DNA of 7,051 bases from JBAYJS01 sp041664985 (GCA_041664985.1 JBAYJS010000051.1:1-7051); one strand, 5' to 3'; positions 1 through 4,854 are shown, numbered from the stretch's first letter. Numbers and translations are program-made. The notes: generated from the sequence alone by a model not told the origin.

Positions 1-236
1 AAGAAGTTGAAACCAAGGTTGAAGAATTAAAGAAAATCAAAGACTCCGAAGATTTGGAAAGCATCAAGCGCCACACCCAGGAGCTAAATGACGCTGCCCA
101 AAAAATCGGTCAGGCAATTTATCAAGCTCAGCAACAAGCCTCTCAACAACCGCCAACTGGCGAGCAAGCTTTTGGACAAAACGAACAAAAAGCCGAAGAA
201 GGGCAAGTGGTTGACGATAAAGCCGATAACAAATAA
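1..236 (+). CDS. dnaK: Molecular chaperone DnaK (Hsp70), C-terminal end only
   Basis: This is the 3' end of a gene that starts before the window; the open frame begins at base 3 and ends with TAA at 234-236. About 77 residues are visible. They fit the helical lid and disordered tail of bacterial DnaK: a charged helix (EVETKVEELKKIKDSEDLES), then a helix ending in KIGQAIYQAQQQ, where many DnaK proteins read QKIGQAMY. A Gln/Pro-rich linker follows, and the tail includes GQVVDD, a weak match to the VVDAEFEE-type ending. DnaK is the cytosolic ATP-driven chaperone that binds exposed hydrophobic segments, helped by DnaJ and GrpE. The DnaJ gene two genes downstream supports the call. The nucleotide-binding and substrate domains lie outside the window. 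A TTG codon at 54 could be mistaken for a start, but the frame is open through it. Confidence 0.82.
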   Translation, partial: EVETKVEELKKIKDSEDLESIKRHTQELNDAAQKIGQAIYQAQQQASQQPPTGEQAFGQNEQKAEEGQVVDDKADNK

Positions 237-252
237 AATAAGATTATAATCC

Positions 253-275
253 AGGCGAGGCATTCTGCCTCGCCT
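253..275 (+). terminator. Perfect 10-bp hairpin between dnaK and the DUF3467 gene (possible weak terminator)
   Basis: Bases 253-262 (AGGCGAGGCA) pair perfectly with 266-275 around a 3-base loop, TTC. The tract after the stem is TTAATAAATTT, which is poor in consecutive T, so termination may be partial. No promoter is visible between the hairpin and the ATG at 286, so the next gene probably depends on read-through or on RNA processing here. Confidence 0.6.
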
Positions 276-285
276 TAATAAATTT

Positions 286-573
286 ATGGAAAAACAACCA
301 GACCAAAATCAAATTCAAATCCGCGATACTTTTGCCGGCGGCGAATATGCTAATGCCATGAGCGTCAGCCATACCAAAGAAGAGTTTTTATTGACGTTTC
401 TTAATATCATTGCCCCGTCAGGCCGGGTGGTCGGTAAAATTATTACCAATCCAGGCCATCTCAAAAGAATTATCCGCGCCTTGGACGAGAATTTAAAAAA
501 ATATGAAGCGGCTTTTGGCAAAGTTCAGGAAGCCGAAGCGCCAAAAAGCGAGATTGGGTTTAAAGCGGAATAA
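286..573 (+). CDS. DUF3467 family protein
   Basis: This 95-residue protein has no membrane segment or signal peptide and is probably cytosolic. Residues about 11-76 match the uncharacterised DUF3467 family as I recall it: IRDTFAGGEYANAMSVSHTK, then EEFLLTFLNI, then an APSGRVVGKIITNPGH turn, then a helix LKRIIRALDENLKKYE. The tail is short and charged. The function of the family is not known to me; its members are small single-domain proteins found in bacteria and archaea. The ATG at 286 is the only sensible start and gives a normal family N terminus. It has no Shine-Dalgarno sequence, only TTAATAAATTT between the hairpin and the start. Its place between dnaK and dnaJ suggests expression with the chaperones, but a chaperone role is not shown. 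Confidence 0.8.
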   Translation: MEKQPDQNQIQIRDTFAGGEYANAMSVSHTKEEFLLTFLNIIAPSGRVVGKIITNPGHLKRIIRALDENLKKYEAAFGKVQEAEAPKSEIGFKAE

Positions 574-579
574 TTAAGA

Positions 580-721
580 AATTCTAAATCTGAAATCCTA
601 AATCCAAAACAAACCACAAATTCTAAATTACAAATTATAAACGTTTAAAAATTGGTGTTTGGAATTTGAAGAATTGTTATTTATAATTTGTTTATAATTT
701 AGATATTAGAATTTAGGATTT
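580..721. repeat. AT-rich imperfect inverted repeat built from AAATYCTAAAT-type units
   Basis: The gap before dnaJ is filled by an imperfect inverted repeat. The left arm has the units ATTCTAAATC (581-590), AAATCCTAAATCC (593-605) and AATTCTAAATTACAAATTATAAA (619-641, broken here as AATTCTAAATTA then CAAATTATAAA). The right arm has the complements TTTATAATTTG (680-690), TTTATAATTT (691-700) and ATTAGAATTTAGGATTT (705-721). CAAATTATAAA at 631-641 pairs perfectly with 680-690, and AAATCCTAAAT at 594-604 with 711-721. The central part is about 641-679. It is non-coding, very low in GC, and looks like a dispersed repeat or small non-autonomous element. It also contains TATAAT hexamers. Confidence 0.65.
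659..687 (+). promoter_or_regulatory. Candidate sigma-70-type promoter for dnaJ inside the AT-rich repeat
   Basis: TTGGAA (659-664) is followed after exactly 17 bases by a perfect TATAAT (682-687). A second TATAAT lies at 693-698, preceded by TG at 689-690. Transcripts from these would have a leader of roughly 25-37 bases before the dnaJ ATG at 731. The sequence is so AT-rich that chance matches are likely, so this is tentative. Confidence 0.35.
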
Positions 722-730
722 AATTAAATT

Positions 731-1822
731 ATGGCCAAAGATTATTATCAAACTTTAGGTGTTAATAAAAGTTCATCAGCCGACGAAATTCGGAAAGCTT
801 ATTATAAACTGGCCCATCAGCATCATCCGCACAAAGGCGGCGATGAAGCCAAGATGAAAGAAATTAATGAAGCTTACGGCGTTTTAGGCAATGCCGACAA
901 GAAAGCACAATACGATAAATTCGGTCAAACTTTTGATCAGGCGCGCTCGCAAGGCGGTGGGGCCGGGTTTAATGATTTTTCCGATTTTGCTTCAGCCTTT
1001 GGCAACCAGGGTCAATCAGGCAATTATTCTTTTGATTTTGGTGATATGGGCGATTTGTTTGGTGATTTATTTGGCATGGGCTCTCGCAGTAAAAAATCCG
1101 GGAAAAAACAAGGGTCAGACATTGAAGCGGAAATGGTTATCAGTTTTTTTGAAGCGGCTTTTGGTACGGAAAAAAATATCAGTTTGAATAAAGATGCAGT
1201 TTGCAAAAAATGTAACGGGAGTGGTGCCGAGCCGGGCGCAAAAATTAATACTTGTAAAACTTGCGGCGGCAGCGGTCAGGTAGTCAGAAATATCGGCTTT
1301 GGTATTGGTTTGCCCAGTGTTTGCACCGATTGCGGCGGCAGCGGTAAAAAAGCGGAAAAAGAATGCAGTCAATGCCGCGGTAAGGGTACGGTCAAAGAAA
1401 CTGAAAATATCGCCGTTAAAATTCCAGCCGGTATTGATAACGGCCAAACCATTCGTTTAGCCGGTCATGGTTCAGCCGGTCAAAAAGGCAGTTCGGCCGG
1501 GGATTTATATTTGAAAATCAGAGTTGCACCCGACAGCCGATTTTTCCGCGACGGATTTGAAATTAAAACCAAAGCCGAGATTTCTTTTGCCCAAGCGGCT
1601 TTGGGCGGAAAAATTGAAATTGACAGTTTGGACGGAAAAATTACTTTAAAAATTCCCGAAGGCACGCAAAGTGGCAAGGTTTTTTTCCTTAAAGGCAGGG
1701 GAGTGCCGCATTTGCAAAGCCGCGGCCGCGGTGATCAGCTAGTTGAAGTGATTGTAAAAACGCCGACGCGGTTATCAAAAAAACAAAAAGAAATTTTGAA
1801 AGAGCTTGATAATGAATTATAA
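731..1822 (+). CDS. dnaJ: Chaperone protein DnaJ (type I Hsp40) with HPH instead of HPD
   Basis: This cytosolic co-chaperone of DnaK delivers substrates and normally stimulates ATP hydrolysis. All type I parts are present in 363 residues, close to the usual 370-380: J-domain (about 4-67), Gly/Phe-rich region (about 74-118, with DLFGDLFG repeats), substrate-binding barrel I (from about 128), four zinc-binding CxxCxGxG repeats (Cys 158/161, 175/178, 198/201, 212/215), barrel II (about 244-345) and a short charged C-terminal helix. The oddity is in the J-domain loop: residues 32-34 are His-Pro-His (CAT CCG CAC, 824-832), not the nearly invariant His-Pro-Asp needed to stimulate DnaK. The remaining J-domain helices look normal (DYYQTLGV, RKAYYKLA, EINEAYGVL), so the gene does not appear decayed. 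AGGA at 715-718 is a weak, distant ribosome-site candidate. The upstream dnaK end supports the call. Confidence 0.96.
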   Translation: MAKDYYQTLGVNKSSSADEIRKAYYKLAHQHHPHKGGDEAKMKEINEAYGVLGNADKKAQYDKFGQTFDQARSQGGGAGFNDFSDFASAFGNQGQSGNYSFDFGDMGDLFGDLFGMGSRSKKSGKKQGSDIEAEMVISFFEAAFGTEKNISLNKDAVCKKCNGSGAEPGAKINTCKTCGGSGQVVRNIGFGIGLPSVCTDCGGSGKKAEKECSQCRGKGTVKETENIAVKIPAGIDNGQTIRLAGHGSAGQKGSSAGDLYLKIRVAPDSRFFRDGFEIKTKAEISFAQAALGGKIEIDSLDGKITLKIPEGTQSGKVFFLKGRGVPHLQSRGRGDQLVEVIVKTPTRLSKKQKEILKELDNEL

Positions 1823-1878
1823 TAGAATTAGGAAGTTAGAATTTCAAAATTTTAATAAAAATTTCTAAGCCTATTTCT
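1823..1878. repeat. Short degenerate copy of the AT-rich repeat, downstream of dnaJ
   Basis: The 56-base gap after dnaJ holds TAGAATTAGGAAGTTAGAA (1823-1841) and a roughly complementary AAATTTCTAAGCCTATTTCT (1859-1878), around an A/T-only centre. TAGAATTAGGA differs from TAGAATTTAGGA in the repeat upstream of dnaJ by one base. The pairing is imperfect. It may be a decayed relative of the same element or simply AT-rich spacer. Confidence 0.35.
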
Positions 1879-2529
1879 ATGGAATTTAATTCCAATTTTG
1901 CTACCACTACCGGTTTGAACCTGATTAATAGTTTTACCGGTCAGTTTGCTAATACCGCCAATCAGGCGGCCGCTTCCAGTCAAGATTTGTGGCTTAGTTT
2001 TTTTGGCATCAATTGGACAACGCCGACTTGGGATTTGATTATTTTACTTTTTTTGATCGTCAGTGTTTTAATTTATAGCTTTACTCTGGGCCGCGATCGA
2101 ATCGTAGCGGTTTTAGTCAGCACTTATTTGGCTTTGGCCGTTACCACCAATTTGCCGTTTATGAATAAAGCCAGCGCTTGGCTGAGCCAAAACCAAGTTT
2201 TTGGCTATCAAATCCCGGTATTTTTATTAGTCTTTGCGATTTTGTTTTTTATGCTTTCGCGCAGCGCCTTGACCCAGGGCATCAGCAATCTTTCGGGCAG
2301 TTGGTGGCAAGTGGTAGTTTTGTCCTTACTACAAGTTGGTTTGCTAATCAGCATCATTCTTTCTTTTTTGCCTCAAACAGTTGCCAATTCATTTTCCGAA
2401 TTTACCAAAATAATTTTTATCAGCGATTGGGGTAAATTTTGTTGGATTATTTTACCGATTTTGGCCTTAGTTTTTTTTCAGCCCAAAACCGCCAAGCGAT
2501 TTGATATGTCAAAATTTGACTTGGATTAA
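1879..2529 (+). CDS. Hypothetical multi-pass membrane protein (about five helices)
   Basis: I do not recognise this 216-residue protein with confidence. The first 48 residues are polar and rich in Asn, Thr, Ala and Ser (for example QFANTANQAAASSQD), with no clear signal peptide. About five hydrophobic helices follow: 51-69, 73-91, 111-127, 142-164 and 184-200, ending in a short charged tail (QPKTAKRFDMSKFDLD). The first helix pair, joined by GRDR, resembles in style the start of CvpA-type proteins, but no diagnostic motif is present. It starts at ATG 1879, with no Shine-Dalgarno sequence, 56 bases after dnaJ, and may be transcribed with it. A run of six T follows the stop codon without a hairpin. 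The product should sit in the cytoplasmic membrane; its role is unknown. Confidence 0.75.
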   Translation: MEFNSNFATTTGLNLINSFTGQFANTANQAAASSQDLWLSFFGINWTTPTWDLIILLFLIVSVLIYSFTLGRDRIVAVLVSTYLALAVTTNLPFMNKASAWLSQNQVFGYQIPVFLLVFAILFFMLSRSALTQGISNLSGSWWQVVVLSLLQVGLLISIILSFLPQTVANSFSEFTKIIFISDWGKFCWIILPILALVFFQPKTAKRFDMSKFDLD

Positions 2530-2558
2530 TTTTTTGTTTAAAGTATTGAAATTATCAT

Positions 2559-2633
2559 GGCCCGTTCGTCTAACGGTTAGGACGCATGGTTCTCATCCAT
2601 GTAATAGCGGTTCGATTCCGCTACGGGCTACCA
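2559..2633 (+). tRNA. tRNA-Glu, anticodon CTC
   Basis: The cloverleaf folds completely. The acceptor stem GGCCCGT (2559-2565) pairs with ACGGGCT (2623-2629) with one G-U at the end. The D arm is GTCT...GGAC. The anticodon stem CATGG (2585-2589) pairs with CCATG, and the loop TTCTCAT carries anticodon CTC at 2592-2594, which reads the glutamate codon GAG. The T arm is AGCGG-TTCGATT-CCGCT. The discriminator is A at 2630, and the CCA end is encoded at 2631-2633. It stands alone on the plus strand, followed at once by a terminator. Confidence 0.96.
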
Positions 2634-2636
2634 TTT

Positions 2637-2663
2637 AAAAAGTCGCCAAAATGGTGATTTTTT
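2637..2663 (+). terminator. Rho-independent terminator after tRNA-Glu
   Basis: TCGCCA (2643-2648) pairs with TGGTGA (2652-2657), with one G-U, around loop AAA. The stem is followed by six T (2658-2663), and the A-rich sequence before it (from 2637) can extend the stem through A-T pairs, so it may act in both directions. It lies just after the tRNA CCA end and touches the next promoter. Confidence 0.75.
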
Positions 2664-2671
2664 GGTATCAT
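2663..2671 (+). promoter_or_regulatory. Extended -10 promoter TGGTATCAT
   Basis: TG (2663-2664), one base, then TATCAT (2666-2671) matches the extended -10 pattern TGnTATAAT at all but one hexamer position. Transcription should begin near 2678, giving about 19 bases of leader before ATG 2697. The last T of the terminator tract is the first base of this motif. Confidence 0.55.
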
Positions 2672-2696
2672 TAATGTGTCAAAAAATAATTACACT

Positions 2697-3236
2697 ATGA
2701 GAAATATTTCAAAAAGACCAATTATATGGTTTGTCATCGCCGCACTTATATTATTAATATTTCTGGCGAGTTGGTTTACCAATGACGTGCAGCCGAATGA
2801 AGTCACGGCTTATTGCCTTATCCTGTTAGTTTTTGGCGGCGCCTTCGAATTATGGCAATGGCTGAAAACTCAAAATCGAATATATCGTTACGCATTCGGT
2901 ATCTGGCTGGCAGGTCTGATTCTTATAGGCTGGGTCAATGGCGCTGTTGGGATTATTGGCAGCGAAAATAATCCCGCCAATTTAATGTACGGTGCCGTGG
3001 TCGTTGTCGGACTTATTGGTTCACTTATTGCCAGATTCAAGCCGCGAGGAATGGCACTGACATTATTGATTTCGGCGCTGGTTCAAATATCAATTCCTTT
3101 TGTGGCTCTGTTTATTTGGCCGGCTCGAGTTTCTTGGGGCGAGGCCGGAGTTATCGGCGTGATAATTTTTAATGCTATTTTAGCCGCACCTTTTATTTTG
3201 TCGGCATTGCTGTTTTGGCGCGTGGTAAATAAGTAA
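2697..3236 (+). CDS. Hypothetical six-helix membrane protein
   Basis: This is a 179-residue integral membrane protein. A short basic N terminus (MRNISKRP) leads into about six hydrophobic helices, at roughly 8-26, 37-53, 65-84, 96-113, 121-142 and 153-174. A conserved-looking loop, GSENNPANLMYG, lies between helices 3 and 4, and an IARFKPRG basic loop after helix 4. I recall uncharacterised membrane proteins with this loop in several bacterial groups, but cannot name the family or its function. The ATG at 2697 is preferred. A GTG at 2676 would add seven residues (MSKNNYT), but lies at or before the transcription start predicted from the -10 at 2666-2671. There is no Shine-Dalgarno sequence. 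It looks like a single-gene unit between the tRNA and the ferredoxin gene. Confidence 0.78.
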   Translation: MRNISKRPIIWFVIAALILLIFLASWFTNDVQPNEVTAYCLILLVFGGAFELWQWLKTQNRIYRYAFGIWLAGLILIGWVNGAVGIIGSENNPANLMYGAVVVVGLIGSLIARFKPRGMALTLLISALVQISIPFVALFIWPARVSWGEAGVIGVIIFNAILAAPFILSALLFWRVVNK

Positions 3237-3322
3237 TAAAAATAATAGATAATAAATACAAAAGTTTGCCAGTCATTAAGGCAAGCTCTACCAAAAGCAT
3301 TAAATATTAAACAGTTAGTTTG

Positions 3323-3505
3323 ATGCCAATTTACGTTGACAAAAATAAATGTCCACAAAATCATGCTTGTCCGGCCATAAAGGTATGTCCGCAAAAAGCC
3401 TTATCGCAAAAAGGTTTTAGCGCGCCAAAAGTGGATATGAAAAAATGTCTGGAATGCGGAATTTGTTCAAATTTTTGTCCCAAAAACGCTTTGCAACTTC
3501 GGTAA
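3323..3505 (+). CDS. Small ferredoxin-like iron-sulfur protein (seven cysteines)
   Basis: This 60-residue cytosolic protein is built like a 2[4Fe-4S] ferredoxin and probably carries electrons or serves as a redox partner. The second half has a classic binding motif, CLECGICSNFCP (Cys 42, 45, 48, 52). The first half is altered: KCPQNHACPAIKVCP has only Cys 10, 16 and 22, with Asn 13 where the middle cysteine of CxxCxxC would be, and a longer gap before the CP. Cys 22 with Cys 42/45/48 can hold one normal [4Fe-4S] cluster. Cys 10, 16 and 52 leave the other site one ligand short, so it may hold a [3Fe-4S] cluster, use another ligand, or be empty. The ATG at 3323 is chosen over the TTG directly before it. 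No partner oxidoreductase is nearby and no Shine-Dalgarno sequence is visible. Confidence 0.85.
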   Translation: MPIYVDKNKCPQNHACPAIKVCPQKALSQKGFSAPKVDMKKCLECGICSNFCPKNALQLR

Positions 3506-3527
3506 TTTGAATTTTGATTTGCCGTCC

Positions 3528-3551
3528 AAATCGCCAAAATGGCGATTTTTT
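3528..3551 (+). terminator. Rho-independent terminator after the ferredoxin gene
   Basis: AAATCGCCA (3528-3536) pairs perfectly with TGGCGATTT (3540-3548) around loop AAA, and a run of T continues to 3551. It is nearly the same sequence as the terminator after tRNA-Glu, and it likewise runs into a promoter. The A/T-flanked stem could work in both directions. Confidence 0.82.
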
Positions 3552-3559
3552 GCTATCAT
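3551..3559 (+). promoter_or_regulatory. Extended -10 promoter TGCTATCAT for the phosphatase gene
   Basis: TG (3551-3552), one base, then TATCAT (3554-3559). Normal spacing places the first transcribed base near A3566, two bases before the ATG at 3568, or on that A itself. The mRNA would be leaderless or nearly so. No -35 match is evident because the terminator stem occupies that position. Confidence 0.6.
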
Positions 3560-3567
3560 AAAAGTAT

Positions 3568-4326
3568 ATGGCATATACTAATAAAGTTTTACCAATCATT
3601 AAATCAGCCGGCAAAGAATTATTAAAATATTACGGTAAAATTGAGGCTTCCGGCCAGAAAGGAAAACTGGCTCACAGCATTGTAACCAAGCTTGATTTAA
3701 AAACCGAAAAATATCTTGCCGCCAGTTTGCATAAAATTTACCCGGCAATTGATTTTTTTGGCGAAGAATATGGCGGTAATAAAAAAGCCAAAAGATTTTG
3801 GTTGGTTGATCCAATCGACGGCACAGCCCATTTTATGCGGGGTGTCCCTTTTTGCACTACCATGATTGCCCTGATTGACTCTGGCAAAGTTGTCTTTTCT
3901 GCCATCAATAATTTTGCCACTGGCGAAATTTTTCACGCTGAAATTGGCCGCGGTGCCAAGCTAAACAATAAAACAATTCATGTCAGTAATCGTCAATTGG
4001 TTGACGGCTATCTGACGTATGAAATAAATTTTGATCAAAAGAAAAATCTCGACTTATTTTTGGATTTAAGGGAAAAAACCATGCTTTTTAAAACGGTGAC
4101 TTGTGGTTACGAAATGGGTTTGATTGCCCAGGGCAAAATTGAAGGTCGCATTGCTTTGGATCCGTATGGTGACGATTGGGATTATGCGGCCGGATCATTG
4201 CTGATAGCTGAAGCTGGTGGCAGAGTAATCAATATTGGCAAAAATTCATATGACTACAAAAATCATAATTTCATTATGGGTAATACCAATATTTGCCGAG
4301 AAATAAAAAAACTTTACCATATTTAA
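3568..4326 (+). CDS. Inositol monophosphatase family protein
   Basis: This 252-residue protein belongs to the lithium-sensitive, magnesium-dependent sugar-phosphatase superfamily (inositol monophosphatase, histidinol phosphatase HisN, CysQ, type IV fructose-1,6-bisphosphatase). Visible motifs are VTKLDLKTE (39-47), the metal-binding GEE (65-67), WLVDPIDGTAHF (78-89) with metal ligands Asp 81 and Asp 84, and the C-terminal WDYAAGSLLIAEAGG (204-218) with Asp 205. The usual DGTxNF reads DGTAHF here, with His 88 for Asn. Length is normal for the family. No neighbour indicates the substrate: neither histidine, sulfate-assimilation nor inositol genes are in view, so a specific name is not justified. 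The ATG at 3568 lies almost at the predicted transcription start, so translation is probably leaderless. Confidence 0.9.
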   Translation: MAYTNKVLPIIKSAGKELLKYYGKIEASGQKGKLAHSIVTKLDLKTEKYLAASLHKIYPAIDFFGEEYGGNKKAKRFWLVDPIDGTAHFMRGVPFCTTMIALIDSGKVVFSAINNFATGEIFHAEIGRGAKLNNKTIHVSNRQLVDGYLTYEINFDQKKNLDLFLDLREKTMLFKTVTCGYEMGLIAQGKIEGRIALDPYGDDWDYAAGSLLIAEAGGRVINIGKNSYDYKNHNFIMGNTNICREIKKLYHI

Positions 4327-4336
4327 TAAAATTTTT

Positions 4337-4360
4337 AACCTGCTTACTTTTGAGCGGGTT
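4337..4360. terminator. Hairpin after the phosphatase gene (weak terminator candidate)
   Basis: AACCTGCT (4337-4344) pairs with AGCGGGTT (4353-4360), with one G-U, around an 8-base loop. No T tract follows on the plus strand; the T run (4332-4336) is on the 5' side. It may act weakly or with Rho, or only separate the two genes. Confidence 0.4.
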
Positions 4361-4392
4361 GGAATAAATCAAATTATTAATAACTTAATTAT

Positions 4393-4719
4393 ATGGATCA
4401 AGGCAACATTACCACGACATTTACACTGGAAAACAAAAAAATTGTAAAAAATCTCGGCTTAGTTCGGGGAATTACCGTTCGTTCTAGGTCAATCTTTGGC
4501 TCAATTGGCGGCTCACTTCAAACTTTAGTGGGCGGTAATATTTCGTTATTTACCAAGCTCTGTGAAACTACCCGCGAGGAATCTTACAAGTTAATGATTT
4601 TACATGCTGAGGAAATTGGCGCCAATGCCATTATTGGAGTACGCTATGATGCCAATGACGTCATGGGTGGCGTAACCGAAGTCCTTTGCTATGGCACAGC
4701 CGTAGTCGTGGCTGACTAA
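4393..4719 (+). CDS. YbjQ/UPF0145 family protein
   Basis: This 108-residue cytosolic protein matches the YbjQ (UPF0145, 'putative heavy-metal-binding domain') family over its whole length. Visible signatures are an N-terminal strand ending in LGLVRGITVRSRS, a central IGGSLQTLVGGNISLFTKL, a helix REESYKLMILHAEEIGANAI, then IGVRYDANDVMGG and the C-terminal strand EVLCYGTAVVV. Related proteins are predicted to form ring-like oligomers, but the biological role of the family is not settled, and the metal-binding label is weakly founded; only two cysteines are present here (CETT near 57 and LCYG near 98). It begins at ATG 4393 without a Shine-Dalgarno sequence, after the hairpin at 4337-4360, and is probably transcribed alone or with the short reading frame downstream. 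Confidence 0.88.
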   Translation: MDQGNITTTFTLENKKIVKNLGLVRGITVRSRSIFGSIGGSLQTLVGGNISLFTKLCETTREESYKLMILHAEEIGANAIIGVRYDANDVMGGVTEVLCYGTAVVVAD

Positions 4720-4768
4720 AATTTAGCTACGTTTTAACCGCCAAATTGGTAATTTAAAAAAAATAACT

Positions 4769-4852
4769 ATGTCTAAAAAAACATTTTTAATTGCTTTGAT
4801 TAGTTTTCTTGGTGGCGCTTTGTTGATGTATATTTTAAAAACTTTGTTCTAG
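4769..4852 (+). CDS. Possible 27-residue single-helix membrane microprotein
   Basis: ATG at 4769 opens a 27-codon frame ending in TAG (4850-4852). The product has the pattern of a small membrane protein: a basic start (MSKKT), an unbroken hydrophobic stretch of about 18 residues containing a GG step (from FLIALISFLGGALLMYIL), then a basic KTLF end. It lies 49 bases after the YbjQ-family gene and is the only open frame that accounts for this gap. Its stop is two bases from the stop of the convergent minus-strand gene. No ribosome site is seen, as for most genes here. It could be a chance frame, since AT-rich sequence often encodes hydrophobic residues; no homologue is known to me. Confidence 0.4.
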   Translation: MSKKTFLIALISFLGGALLMYILKTLF

Positions 4853-4854
4853 TT

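Noticed and set aside
580..721. CRISPR array in the repeat-rich gap before dnaJ.
   Set aside because: The units are short, variable and oriented as an inverted repeat, without equal spacers or long identical repeats.
574..730. CIRCE operator or other heat-shock operator for the chaperone genes.
   Set aside because: No TTAGCACTC-N9-GAGTGCTAA sequence is present before either chaperone-block gene in view. The start of the dnaK transcript is outside the window.
1115..1447. Minus-strand reading frame of 110 residues inside dnaJ.
   Set aside because: It covers the zinc-binding repeat region of dnaJ in reverse; its repetitive Ala/Thr/Phe content is the antisense image of CxxCxGxG codons.
2551..2558. 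ATTATCAT just before the tRNA as its -10 promoter.
   Set aside because: The hexamer would end one or two bases before the mature tRNA, so transcription would start inside it. The tRNA promoter is not identified.
2676..2696. GTG at 2676 as the start of the six-helix membrane protein.
   Set aside because: It lies only five bases after the -10 hexamer, at or before the likely first transcribed base. The ATG at 2697 is a better codon and gives a normal basic N terminus.
2674..2700. A tiny frame ATG TGT ... CTA TGA (8 residues) whose stop overlaps the ATG at 2697 as ATGA, like a coupled leader peptide.
   Set aside because: The predicted transcription start from the -10 at 2666-2671 is near 2678, after this ATG, so the frame would not be complete on the mRNA.
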